A DNA stretch of 64,000 nucleotides. Source: Bacteroides caecigallinarum. GTDB taxonomy: Bacteria > Bacteroidota > Bacteroidia > Bacteroidales > Bacteroidaceae. This document shows, one piece after another, positions 45,831-55,513 of the stretch (positions are counted from its first letter, which is position 1; every line of letters begins with the position of its first letter). The notes beneath the pieces were generated by a model that saw nothing but the letters and a program-made list of their open reading frames with translations, ran no database searches and had not been told where the DNA came from. Position numbers and translations under genes: made by a program. The DNA lies in the NCBI RefSeq assembly GCF_016902295.1, contig NZ_JACJLQ010000011.1, positions 24,709 to 88,708 of the forward strand, written 5' to 3'.

Positions 45831-46937
45831 ATGAGTAAAGAGTTTCAAAGAAAATACAAAGAGGATAAACCTGTTGTAGCAATATGCTATGACTTTGATA
45901 AAACACTATCTCCAGACGACATGCAAGCACAAGGATATATACAATCTGTCGGATATGAAGTCGAATCATTTTGGAAGGAATCTAACGGATTAGCCGAAGA
46001 AAACGACATGGATCAGAATTTAGCTTACATGTTCACAATGATTCAGAAAGCTCATGGAAAGTTTGTTTTTAACAGACAAGCTTTAATGGATTATGGTTCG
46101 AAAGTACAATTATTCCCCGGTGTTGAAACATGGTTTAAACGTATTAGAGAGTATGGAGAAAAAAAAGGAGTTATTGTTGAGCATTACATTATTTCATCCG
46201 GTCTTAAAGAAATGATTGAAGGAACTAAAGTTGCAAATGAATTTGAAAAGATCTATGCAAGTTCATTCTATTATGACAGTTGTGGAGTCGCTCAATGGCC
46301 TGCACAAGTTATAAATTATACAAGCAAGACACAATTTCTTTTTAGAATAGAAAAAGGAACATTAGATGTAAACGATTCCGCTGTCAACGATTACTTTGAG
46401 CCCGAAAATATTCGTATTCCCTTTAGAAACATGGTTTATATAGGTGACAGCGACACCGATATACCATGTATGAAACTTGTAAACTCATATTCTGGACATT
46501 CTATTGGAGTTTATAATCCAGAGACAAATGACAAAAGAAAAGTGTATAAAATGATGGGAGACAAAAGAATTAAATATTTTGCTCCAGCAGATTATACAGA
46601 AAACTCAGATTTAGATAAATTGGTAAAGGCAATAATCGACCAGACCGCTTCAAACGAGAAACTTATGTCTTTTCACTATAAGAATAAAAAAGAACAAGTA
46701 AGTCAAAATATAAATATAGAAGGCCTGGAGAATAAAGAAAAAGAGAAACTTATATTGGATCTGGAAAACAGTAATAGTTTTAAACAAACTCATTCTATAA
46801 TTTCAGAACTCAAAAAATATGATAAATGGACTGATGAAGAAAAATTAAAATTAAAACAAATAGCCGAAAGCAACAAACAGGTTTCTTATATAAGGAATGA
46901 TGAGGATATTGCCACTTTTTATCATTCTATAGAATAG
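45831..46937 (+). CDS. HAD-family hydrolase next to the restriction-modification genes
   Basis: Haloacid-dehalogenase-type phosphatase of 368 residues. Motif I is DFDKTLS (Asp21, Asp23), a Ser-containing motif II lies in YIISSG, and motif IV is IGDSDTDIPCM. The last hundred residues are Lys/Glu-rich and helical (about 275-360), outside the catalytic fold. The frame extends 27 bp upstream into the dnaK terminator; ATG 45831 (MSKEFQRK) is the better start. The 3' end overlaps the converging vsr gene by 16 bp. Codons are AT-rich, unlike dnaK, suggesting it came in with the restriction genes. Substrate unknown. Confidence 0.8.
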   Translation: MSKEFQRKYKEDKPVVAICYDFDKTLSPDDMQAQGYIQSVGYEVESFWKESNGLAEENDMDQNLAYMFTMIQKAHGKFVFNRQALMDYGSKVQLFPGVETWFKRIREYGEKKGVIVEHYIISSGLKEMIEGTKVANEFEKIYASSFYYDSCGVAQWPAQVINYTSKTQFLFRIEKGTLDVNDSAVNDYFEPENIRIPFRNMVYIGDSDTDIPCMKLVNSYSGHSIGVYNPETNDKRKVYKMMGDKRIKYFAPADYTENSDLDKLVKAIIDQTASNEKLMSFHYKNKKEQVSQNINIEGLENKEKEKLILDLENSNSFKQTHSIISELKKYDKWTDEEKLKLKQIAESNKQVSYIRNDEDIATFYHSIE

Positions 46938-47431
46938 TCCTCCGGTTCTTCTGCTACCGATAAACTATCGTCTGCTTCTACCATTTCATATGTTCTTATT
47001 TTCCTATCTTGAAGAAAAATATGATTCAATGTATAAGCTAATGACTCAAGCGTTTGTTCGCGAACTTTAGGCTTTAGTTGACACTCCCAAACTGTAATAC
47101 AATGCCAACCCATAGCAGCAAGCTGGCATTGTTCCTTTTTGTCACGATCTTTATTCCTTTCTATTTTATTCGACCAAAAATCAGTGTTGGTTTTGGGCAA
47201 ACGAAAGTATTTGCAATTTTCATGACCATGCCAAAAGCAACCGTTCACGAAAATAGCTGTTCGGTATTTGCGAAGTACCAAATCCGGATGGCCAGGAAGG
47301 CGTGGATGGTTTAGCCGATAGCGGAAGCCTCGGCTAAACAAGAACTTTCTTACCATCATTTCGGGCTTTGTGTTCTTTCCTTTTATGGCTGACATACAAC
47401 GATGACGCTGTTCTTTAGTCAATTTATCCAT
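46922..47431 (-). CDS. vsr: Very short patch repair endonuclease
   Basis: Vsr nicks DNA next to T:G mismatches made when 5-methylcytosine deaminates. The 169-residue protein starts with the family pattern RHRCMSAIKGKNTKPE, has the catalytic aspartate in PGHPDLVL (Asp50) and the zinc-binding FWHGHENC segment. It lies 37 bp after the C5 methyltransferase, whose lesions it would repair, on the same strand. The last 16 bp overlap the end of the converging HAD gene. Confidence 0.95.
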   Translation of the reverse strand: MDKLTKEQRHRCMSAIKGKNTKPEMMVRKFLFSRGFRYRLNHPRLPGHPDLVLRKYRTAIFVNGCFWHGHENCKYFRLPKTNTDFWSNKIERNKDRDKKEQCQLAAMGWHCITVWECQLKPKVREQTLESLAYTLNHIFLQDRKIRTYEMVEADDSLSVAEEPEDYSIE

Positions 47432-47468
47432 TAAATCATTTTATTTCATCAGTATAAAAGACACAATT

Positions 47469-49211
47469 TTATTGATTTCTAAAAATCCTTCCTAATAAAG
47501 TATCCCGATATGTGTGAAAGATGTTCAAATTAATTTGCACATACTCTGGAAGGCTTTCAAGATACTCCATCTCAAATACAAGACGAGGTTCAATATCCCC
47601 GCTTTCCGGATATATTTCAGACTTATTACCGACGCGTGCAACCTTAATAATATAAAGATCACGTACACCTTTTCCTTTTATATATGGCATGAAGTAATAA
47701 AGTTTATTCAATGCTACAGTTGAAGGAAATGATTTGGTTTTACCTGTATAATATTTCTTAATACGTTCCCCATCAAGATAATAATCTCTATTGTCATCTT
47801 TAACAAAACCAATCAATAGATGTTTATTATAATCCAATAAGTAATTTTTTTTAGGTTTATTACAAATCAAGATTTGTTGTTCATCTTCAAACAAGTTCAG
47901 TTGTAATTTGGGCTGAGCATCTCTTTGTTGTTCTATAGGATGTGTAGAAACCGGTTCTTCATCATATATAAAACGATATAGAGATTTACCTACTTCTTCT
48001 ACAATTCCACAAACGAGAGCATTTCCCATAAGAAAAGCTCTACGTCCATCAGTAACATCGGGATGAAAAGTATGATTATCAGGAAACATATTCAAGCGTT
48101 CCAATTCCAGTGGAATCAAACGGCGATATCTACCTGAAGGTGTAAGAACAACATGCTTGAAACGAGATGCAGACGGACCCCCTTCGCCTGTTATAATGGT
48201 ACGTGAAGGTCGGTTAATATCATCAGGAAATGACATGCCACCTTCAGAGAATATATATTTAAAGCCGTCTTTGGATGTACGCTCTATTTTTTTTGCCCCT
48301 TTTTCATATTTCCATCGATCCAAGTCTTCATTAGAAATAAAATATTCCTCTGGTACAAAGTTCTCGTCAACCAGGTTATTACCAAGAGTCATATTAATTC
48401 CATCATAAACAGCAATAGTATCAACAGAATAAACATGTCGTTTCCTCATGATTCCTGCATCTCCAAAAGGACTGGCCGCATTCCCTTTTTGATTTTTGTT
48501 AAAATTATCAGAAACCTCTTTTATAGTACCATCAATATCAAATTCTGAACATGTTTCTTCCTTTACTTCAAAAGGAAAAGCTTTTGCCATTACTCCGTCA
48601 AACAACACCCAGTTTTGAAGAGTCTCAATTTTATTGTAAACAGTAGAGCCTTCACGGTAACCTACAATATAAGTTCGTCTTCTCCTTTGTGGCATACCGT
48701 AGTCAGCCGCATTAATCACACGCCATTCTACAGTATATCCCAAGTCTGCAAGCGAAGCAAGAATAATAGCAAAATCTCGTCCACGCTGCTTTGCAGGTGA
48801 GCCAAGTATACGGTCAACATTCTCAAAAAAAACATAACTAGGACGCTTTTCTCCTTTTTCGCTCAAAATACGATATATTTGCCACCACAATACACCTTTC
48901 TTCCCTTCAATACCTCCGGAACGACTTAAGGTTGATGCAACTGAATAATCCTGACAAGGAAATCCTCCAACAAGCAAATCATGATCTGGAATATTATCAG
49001 TTGCTACTGTATTTATATCTTCATTTGAATGTCCTTTACTTCCAAACCTGGCACGGTACACAAGAGAGGCATCTTGATGAACTGTTGATGGTTCCCATTG
49101 ATTATTCCACACAGTTTCATATGCATCTGAAGCTCCTTCCAATCCGATGCGGAACCCACCAACACCTGCAAATAATTCTACAACTCGTATGTTATTTTTG
49201 ATTTTAGCCAT
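47469..49211 (-). CDS. DNA (cytosine-5-)-methyltransferase with C-terminal extension
   Basis: C5 methyltransferase of 580 residues. Motif I VELFAGVGGF (11-20), motif IV GGFPCQDYSVA with catalytic Cys86, motif VI FFENVDR, motif VIII QRRRRTYIVG and motif X near NALVCGIVEEVG are all present. The catalytic fold ends near residue 400; about 170 further residues, beginning QPKLQLNLFEDEQ, form an extension of unknown role. The companion nuclease gene ends 7 bp upstream. If that nuclease is Sau3AI-like, this enzyme should methylate C in GATC. Confidence 0.93.
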   Translation of the reverse strand: MAKIKNNIRVVELFAGVGGFRIGLEGASDAYETVWNNQWEPSTVHQDASLVYRARFGSKGHSNEDINTVATDNIPDHDLLVGGFPCQDYSVASTLSRSGGIEGKKGVLWWQIYRILSEKGEKRPSYVFFENVDRILGSPAKQRGRDFAIILASLADLGYTVEWRVINAADYGMPQRRRRTYIVGYREGSTVYNKIETLQNWVLFDGVMAKAFPFEVKEETCSEFDIDGTIKEVSDNFNKNQKGNAASPFGDAGIMRKRHVYSVDTIAVYDGINMTLGNNLVDENFVPEEYFISNEDLDRWKYEKGAKKIERTSKDGFKYIFSEGGMSFPDDINRPSRTIITGEGGPSASRFKHVVLTPSGRYRRLIPLELERLNMFPDNHTFHPDVTDGRRAFLMGNALVCGIVEEVGKSLYRFIYDEEPVSTHPIEQQRDAQPKLQLNLFEDEQQILICNKPKKNYLLDYNKHLLIGFVKDDNRDYYLDGERIKKYYTGKTKSFPSTVALNKLYYFMPYIKGKGVRDLYIIKVARVGNKSEIYPESGDIEPRLVFEMEYLESLPEYVQINLNIFHTYRDTLLGRIFRNQ

Positions 49212-49218
49212 AATATTT

Positions 49219-50781
49219 TTACAGATAAGTTAATGTTTGAAGTTTATTTACAACGTATGAACCTTTTAACCAAAAAAATTGTGGTAACATTTTTATTCCA
49301 TTAACCACCTCTGTCCTGGTCTTATCATTTGAAACATCCGCCCCACCTCGAAAAAAAACTTCATATTCAGAACTCTTAGGGAAATTAGGTGCTCCCATAT
49401 ACGATCCACTCTTATTTCGTCTTTTACAACCTCGGGCATCATACAGATATTCCCATTTTAATTTATTCTGATAAATCAGATTACGAGAATCCTCCCATGT
49501 CCGCCTTACTTCTTTGTCGATAAAGTCTTCATCAAACGCAAAGCGTTTGAATCCTTCAAAAGTAGTTTTAGAAGGGTCTATTTTATCATGCTCGCAAAAA
49601 ATCGGACATAAAAAACTATGCTCACAAAAATAAATATATATATCAGAGTCTTCAAAATCTATATTACTACTAGACCATTCTTCAAAATCAATATGCTTGA
49701 GCTTCATATCTTCCGTTCTGCCACCTTGTGGGGTAATTGTTATGGTTTTTGCAATAATTCCTGATTTTTTAAAATCTGAAATTTGATTTAGTTTATTGCA
49801 ATCAGCATCAAACATCTTCAATACACACTTGCTGCCAAAATCTTTAGTTGTTACAGATGTACTAATACCAAACATTTCTTTCATTTGACTGAATGTCATT
49901 CCTCTATATTTTTCTGTAATAGTATGACAACGAGCATCCAATTGTGAAAAGCTTGAGAATGATTCTTTTAACTTAACTTCAGTTGCTGTACGGCTCTTAT
50001 TGAAGTGACCACGCACAATATAATCGACAAAAGTCTGCTTCAGTCTGTAACGAGGTTTTTGATAAGAACCTGTTGACTTCTTTTTGAAACTGGGAACAAG
50101 TTCGATCAATAACAAATCTGGTCTGAGCACATGAGTAAAACCTTGCAAATTCTCGTTGCGCTCTTCTTGAGTTCGGTATTTATCATAAACACTCTGAAGA
50201 TAGTCGCGAACTATTTCCCAGTCATTCTGCAACTTTCCTCTTTCTTCATCAGAAAATCTATTATAACAATAATCAACTATAGGAAATTTTGAATATTCTG
50301 ATGATGAAACCACATCATACGATTTGTACTCATAGAATACTATCAGCAAATGCTCAGACTTTTCCCAAAAGTGAGATGTCATAAAATCATGCTGAATATC
50401 AGGTTCAAAAGTGACTCCAGTAATACTAATACCCTCTTTGGCAGCGAGATAAACATTATAATCAGAACCTGTTTTTCCCTTAACCTTTTCCAAATCTGAT
50501 TTTGGAATACGCACACCTGTTGTTTTCAACTCCGTGAGCACACCGTCAATTTCTATGTCACATTCCTGCTTACTGTCACGAGCATATCCAAAAACTGACT
50601 GCTCAATTACATCTCCAGCAATACCAGTAATCTTACCGCACTTCTTAGTACGAGCAAACTGATTAGATTTATCAACCTCACCTAAAGTCTTACCTTTAAT
50701 TTCTTCAAGAAGGTTATATATAAATTCTTTTGTATATTTTCTATCTTCTGAAACAGCCATTATAATATTATTATTGAACAA
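49219..50781 (-). CDS. Sau3AI/MutH-family type II restriction endonuclease
   Basis: Nuclease of 520 residues. The N-terminal part resembles MutH/Sau3AI: GKTLGEVDKSNQF, GIAGDVIEQSVFGYARDS and then the catalytic acidic residues with the ELKTTG motif (Glu84, Lys86; Asp75 or Asp79). Length and the weaker second half fit Sau3AI, which carries a second MutH-like domain. Sau3AI cleaves before GATC, so that site is the first guess. ATG 50760 (MAVSEDRKYT) is an alternative start. It is the first gene of the nuclease-methyltransferase-vsr run. Confidence 0.85.
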   Translation of the reverse strand: MFNNNIIMAVSEDRKYTKEFIYNLLEEIKGKTLGEVDKSNQFARTKKCGKITGIAGDVIEQSVFGYARDSKQECDIEIDGVLTELKTTGVRIPKSDLEKVKGKTGSDYNVYLAAKEGISITGVTFEPDIQHDFMTSHFWEKSEHLLIVFYEYKSYDVVSSSEYSKFPIVDYCYNRFSDEERGKLQNDWEIVRDYLQSVYDKYRTQEERNENLQGFTHVLRPDLLLIELVPSFKKKSTGSYQKPRYRLKQTFVDYIVRGHFNKSRTATEVKLKESFSSFSQLDARCHTITEKYRGMTFSQMKEMFGISTSVTTKDFGSKCVLKMFDADCNKLNQISDFKKSGIIAKTITITPQGGRTEDMKLKHIDFEEWSSSNIDFEDSDIYIYFCEHSFLCPIFCEHDKIDPSKTTFEGFKRFAFDEDFIDKEVRRTWEDSRNLIYQNKLKWEYLYDARGCKRRNKSGSYMGAPNFPKSSEYEVFFRGGADVSNDKTRTEVVNGIKMLPQFFWLKGSYVVNKLQTLTYL

Positions 50782-51033
50782 ATACCTTTCTTTTTAAAGA
50801 AGACTTGATAATTAATTGCAAAAATAAAGAATTAATACGAAATATTATGAGGTATTTCCAAAGATATTAATGTTGTATATTTATTGTGATTCACTGCGTT
50901 TCTTATCCATGTTGAAAAAGGCAAAATAAAACACATAAAATCTTGCTGACTATATGTAGCTGTGGTCTGAATGATTATTAATGAGGCGGCAATAAAGACA
51001 AAGACTAACATTGCCATGTGATTCTATTGTTAT

Positions 51034-52027
51034 TTATGGTTTCATAATAATGCGCCAATAGCCAGTTTTATCGGAACCTTCATGAGTCAAAATTCCCAAA
51101 GTCCTAAGATTCTTGATGTTTTTCTCTATAGCACGTTTAGTTACACCAATCTTGTTAGCCATATTATCGGCAGTGATTGATGGATCAGAAATAACGAGGT
51201 CAATTATCTTTTGTGCAGTTTTACTGACAGTCTTCTGTGTTTCCAATGTGTCTCCGAACTTATCAGCATTTCCTCCGAAGGTTTTCACCGAACTTTTTCC
51301 GCTTACACCGAACTTTTCAGCATTTACACCGAACTTTTCCTCCGAACCTTCTTCATTTACAGGGTACTTTTCGAGGCTACTATTTACCCTGTTGGCAACT
51401 TCCTCTATAGGTATCCTTCCGTTCTCTCCCCAATTCAAATTATAGAATGTGGTACAGAAAGAAATTGCTTCCGTTTGATATTGTGGTTCTTTGCCCGGCA
51501 GGAAATTAGGCAGTTTCTCCGTAAGTTCCCGCATTTTCCTTAAGCCCGAACCACGTTTTTCCATATTGTCCAATTGGGTGAACATGTCCGCAATGACAGG
51601 GTTACGGCGCATGGACGGCACTTTGTATATGTCCCGGTCTTAAATTTGTGTGCCATCAAGCATTGCACCGGGTGATACCAATTCTACCCGGTCATCATAG
51701 ATATCAATATGTACTTCACCACCCATTACTGTGTAATCTCTATGGATAAGATGGTTTACCAATCCTTCAAAAATAGCACGGTCGGAATAGTCGGGGAGGT
51801 TCAGGCGATAGTTCGGCATCTTCACTGATAAAATCGGCATCTGCTTGCAGATTTTCCAAACCTACAATCACTCCGTCATCGTTTACTCCATAAAACAAGC
51901 TGCCACCATCCGTATTGGCAAAAGCAGATACGGATTTAAGCCATGACTTCACTTTCTTACGTTCCAGCATTTCCTTGAAATCGTAAGACGAGCATTCCGC
52001 TATCAATGTATTGTTATGAATTTGCAT
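51034..52027 (-). pseudogene. Broken AlbA_2/HATPase DNA-binding regulator
   Basis: Remains of a Bacteroidota ATP-binding protein with an N-terminal AlbA_2 (Schlafen-like) domain. From ATG 52027 the AlbA_2 start is intact ([20 protein letters not shown], then [19 protein letters not shown]). Near 51820 the frame shifts and the middle of the protein is missing, joining to [20 protein letters not shown] of the ATPase domain. A TAA stop at 51642-51640 replaces a codon (probably CAA) in the expected DGTxIQDRDIYKVPSMRRNP. The rest runs on to 51034 and includes FGVNAEK-type repeats and a winged helix. A -7 box is still present upstream. Confidence 0.82.
51254..51347 (-). repeat. Coding repeat in the AlbA_2 pseudogene
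   Basis: CCGAAC (plus strand; CCGAAG at one site) recurs at 51254, 51275, 51288, 51308, 51329 and 51342, mostly with 20-21 bp spacing. It encodes copies of an EKFGVNA-like heptad in the C-terminal part of the broken gene. Confidence 0.7.
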
Positions 52028-52071
52028 CGTTTTCTTTTTGTTGTTTGGGGATAAAGCCCAAGTTCTATATA

Positions 52072-52079
52072 CAAAGGTA
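52072..52079 (-). promoter_or_regulatory. -7 box upstream of the AlbA_2 pseudogene
   Basis: The minus-strand sequence is TACCTTTG, 44 bp before the ATG at 52027. Confidence 0.5.
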
Positions 52080-52127
52080 AGGATAAAACCAGATTTTCTG
52101 TTAAAATCGCCCAATTGATTTGATTAT

Positions 52128-52479
52128 TATGTGTTTATATCACGAAATTTATAAAATATTGCTGTAAAGAGCTGTGGTTGCTTATGGATGCTTATTTTCG
52201 GGTTTGCACTATATTAGCAACATATTCACGAAAGTTGCTCATAAAGGGATATTGTCGTTTTAGAGTAGGAATAAGCATATTATTAAATATAACAGCTATA
52301 GTTATTCATTTTTTTTATTCTGTTAAACATTAAAATAATATAATTCAATATCAAACAAGACATTTATTCATAAATACTCTTAATTAGATATTGTATTTTA
52401 ATATAAAAATAATATATTGCGCCAGATTTAATAAAATGAAATCAACAAAAAGGTTAACCTACTTAATTTTAAACTAATT
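52128..52479 (+). other. Intergenic leader before susC
   Basis: A 352-bp AT-rich stretch between the divergent pseudogene and susC. An inverted repeat AGCAAC / GTTGCT with a 14-base loop lies near 52220-52245. No clear TAnnTTTG box was seen for susC, and no adjacent SusR, hybrid two-component or anti-sigma gene is present, so its control is unknown. Confidence 0.5.
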
Positions 52480-55400
52480 ATGAATAACATGTACGAATCA
52501 CCGAGGTATAGGGGCTTACTGCGTTCTATACCTATAGCACTAAGTTTGGTGCTTGCAATCAGCAACACATCTGTTGTATTTTCTAATCAGACAACGGCTA
52601 AACTTGAAATTTCTCAAAGTAACAAACAGATTTCCGGTACTGTAGTTGATCAACACGGAGAACCATTAATCGGTGTAAATATCCTTGAAAAAGGTACCTC
52701 AAATGGTACAATCACCGACTTCGACGGTAAATTCACTTTAAATGTATCGCCTAATTCCACTTTAGTTATTTCATATATAGGTTACAATAATCAGGAAGTG
52801 GCTGTAGGCAACAATACTACATTGAACATCACCCTGCACGAAGATACCGAGACTTTGGACGAGGTGGTTGTAATCGGTTATGGTGCCGTAAGAAAAGCCG
52901 ATTTGGCAGGCGCAGTATCAGTAATGGACAATAAGGCTTTCAGAGACCAGCCTATCACACAAGCCAGCGACGCTCTTCAAGGACGTATGTCGGGCGTAAA
53001 CGTAATCAGCGACGGTATTCCAGGAGGTTCTGTAAAGATTCGAATCAGAGGTACAAACTCAATCAACAAGAGCAACGACCCGCTATACGTTGTGGACGGT
53101 ATAGTACGCGAATCCGGTTTGGAAGGTATCAACCCTGAAGATATCCAGAGCATGCAGGTACTGAAAGACGCTTCATCTACTGCTATTTACGGTTCACGCG
53201 GCGCTAACGGAGTTGTGATTATTACTACTAAAGGCGGTGTAAAAGGTCAAAGCACCATAACATTCGATGCCTCAGTGGGTATATCAAATGCTACAAGACT
53301 GCCTAAGATGATGGATACCAAAAGCTATGCTCAGGCATTGATTGATTACGCCGGAGTGAATCAGGTGGAAATGCAGGATTACCTTAACGGAACAAATCCT
53401 GGTATCGACTGGACAGACGTAATGTTCCGTACAGGTATGATACAGAACTATAAACTCGTGTTCTCAAAAGGCAAGGAAGATATGCAGTCATACATATCCG
53501 CCAACTACATGAAGAACGAAGGTATCCTTGAAAAAAGTACATACGAAAGATATTCAGCTAAAGCCAATATTAAAGCTTCGATAAAAAAATGGCTGGATGT
53601 AACGCTTGACGTCAACGCGTCACGCGGTATAGGAAAAGGTATCGGAGGTCTGGAAATGAGTGGATACAACCCGCTGTGGATTGCGTTCAACTCATCACCA
53701 ACTATGATTATGCAGGATGAAAACGGCAACTACAACAATGACCCTTATTGTACTATCCAGGAAAACGCTTACGGAGCACTTGCCGGAGGCGACAATGAAA
53801 GAAGAAAGGATGTTTTGAATGGTCGTATTGACTTAAAGTTCAATATAGCTAAAGGGCTTACATTTACATCAACAAACGGAGTTGACTACTACAACTTTAC
53901 TTCATACGGATTTAAGCCTAAAGCTACAGGTATAGACCATAACAACAACAGTATGAGTAATGCCAACACCCAACGTATGATGTTACAGTCATCCAACAAC
54001 CTGACTTATATGAATACGTGGAAAGAAAAGCATAACTTAACTGCAACTGTAGTATGGGAAGCTACCAAGAGCGAAACACGATATATGGATATCACCGGAC
54101 AGAATCTGCAGGTAGAGTCTGTAGGTTGGTGGAATATACAGAATGCGGCAAAACGTGACGCCACAAACAGTTACACAGCATGGGCTTTGCTTTCAGGTGT
54201 AGGACGAGTAATGTATAACTTTGATAACAGATACTTGCTCACCGGTACTTTCCGTGCCGACGGTTCAAGCCGATTCTCCAAGAACAAGTGGGGATACTTC
54301 CCTTCTATCGCTGCCGCATGGACTGTTTCTAACGAAAAATTCATGGAAGAAGCGCGCGACGTTATATCTAACCTTAAAGTTCGTGCGAGCTATGGTGTTA
54401 TCGGTAATCAGGACATAGATCCATACTCAACATTAGGACTCTTAGGCGCCACTTCTACATACTATGGCACGAACATCGGAGCAAGCGGTTACTGGGAAAA
54501 CGCTTTGGCTACTCCTGATATCAAATGGGAAAAGACCAAGCAGTTTGACTTCGGTATCGACTTAAGCATGTTCCATGGAATATTAGATTTAAGTGTTGAC
54601 TACTTCAACAAACAGACTTCAGACGCATTGCTTACTACCCAATTGGCAAACTATCTTGGAGGAAGCTCTTACTTGATAAATGCCGGTAAGGTAGCAAACG
54701 AAGGTGTGGATATTTCTTTAACAGCCAATTTATTCAACAACAAAGACTTCAGCTGGTCAACAACCATCAATGGTACATATCTGAAGAACGAAGTCAAGAA
54801 GCTTACAGCCCAGGAACCTATAATTTATGGCGGATCGTTCCAGTCTATCATTACAGACTGTACTATTATAAAGGAAGGCGAAGCTATAGGTACTTTATTC
54901 GGCTACAGATGGGCAGGCATCGACAAAGATGGATATGATACTTATTATACCGCAAATGGTGACATCACACGAAACCCATCTACAGACGACCGTGTAGTGT
55001 TAGGAAAATCAACTCCAGACTTTACTCTTGGTTGGAACAACTCTCTCCGCTACAAGAACTGGAGTCTGAATGCATTCTTTAACGCTGCGTTCGGTGTTCA
55101 GCGTCTCAATGCGCTTCGTTTCTCTATGAACTCAATGATAGGTAACTCACGTATGTTCACCGACGCTGATTTCCTTAGCCAGGTAGGAATTACGATGCCG
55201 GATCCAAGAGTTGAGAACAACCAATATATCGGTAACTCATCCAAATGGGTAGAAAATGCTGACTATTTCCGTTGCGAGAACATAACATTAGCTTATGACT
55301 TCCCTAAATCAATGACTAAGTTCGCCGATTTACGATTGAGCTTCAGCGTTCAGAACCTGTTCACACTGACAGGCTATAAAGGTTCAAATCCAAGCAGTTA

Positions 55401-55500
55401 CTCATTCTCAAGCGATTATGGCGACCGTGCTGCAGGTATTGATACAGGTACTTATCCTACTCCAAGAACATTTACTTTCGGTTTACGTATGAACTTTTAA
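52480..55500 (+). CDS. SusC/RagA-family TonB-dependent outer-membrane transporter
   Basis: Outer-membrane importer of 1006 residues. After the signal peptide (about 1-35) comes a carboxypeptidase-D regulatory-like domain (about 50-122, GTVVDQHGEPLIGVNI), a TonB-box-like DEVVVIGYG (127-135), a plug domain with the SusC signature DPLYVVDGI and a YGSRGANGVVIITTKGG segment, and a long barrel ending in FGLRMNF. No N-terminal STN domain, so anti-sigma signalling is unlikely. The SusD partner follows after 13 bp. No glycoside hydrolase or peptidase accompanies the pair, so the ligand is not predictable. Confidence 0.95.
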   Translation: MNNMYESPRYRGLLRSIPIALSLVLAISNTSVVFSNQTTAKLEISQSNKQISGTVVDQHGEPLIGVNILEKGTSNGTITDFDGKFTLNVSPNSTLVISYIGYNNQEVAVGNNTTLNITLHEDTETLDEVVVIGYGAVRKADLAGAVSVMDNKAFRDQPITQASDALQGRMSGVNVISDGIPGGSVKIRIRGTNSINKSNDPLYVVDGIVRESGLEGINPEDIQSMQVLKDASSTAIYGSRGANGVVIITTKGGVKGQSTITFDASVGISNATRLPKMMDTKSYAQALIDYAGVNQVEMQDYLNGTNPGIDWTDVMFRTGMIQNYKLVFSKGKEDMQSYISANYMKNEGILEKSTYERYSAKANIKASIKKWLDVTLDVNASRGIGKGIGGLEMSGYNPLWIAFNSSPTMIMQDENGNYNNDPYCTIQENAYGALAGGDNERRKDVLNGRIDLKFNIAKGLTFTSTNGVDYYNFTSYGFKPKATGIDHNNNSMSNANTQRMMLQSSNNLTYMNTWKEKHNLTATVVWEATKSETRYMDITGQNLQVESVGWWNIQNAAKRDATNSYTAWALLSGVGRVMYNFDNRYLLTGTFRADGSSRFSKNKWGYFPSIAAAWTVSNEKFMEEARDVISNLKVRASYGVIGNQDIDPYSTLGLLGATSTYYGTNIGASGYWENALATPDIKWEKTKQFDFGIDLSMFHGILDLSVDYFNKQTSDALLTTQLANYLGGSSYLINAGKVANEGVDISLTANLFNNKDFSWSTTINGTYLKNEVKKLTAQEPIIYGGSFQSIITDCTIIKEGEAIGTLFGYRWAGIDKDGYDTYYTANGDITRNPSTDDRVVLGKSTPDFTLGWNNSLRYKNWSLNAFFNAAFGVQRLNALRFSMNSMIGNSRMFTDADFLSQVGITMPDPRVENNQYIGNSSKWVENADYFRCENITLAYDFPKSMTKFADLRLSFSVQNLFTLTGYKGSNPSSYSFSSDYGDRAAGIDTGTYPTPRTFTFGLRMNF

Positions 55501-55513
55501 ATAACAGAACATT

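Noticed and set aside
46922..50781. Avoidance of GATC as proof of the restriction target
   Set aside because: GATC sites are easy to find in nearby genes (for example near 2943, 16121 and 45463), and I could not count them against expectation.
50832..51017. 61-residue hydrophobic minus-strand frame
   Set aside because: No promoter, no recognisable family and poor codon pattern; probably chance in an AT-rich gap.
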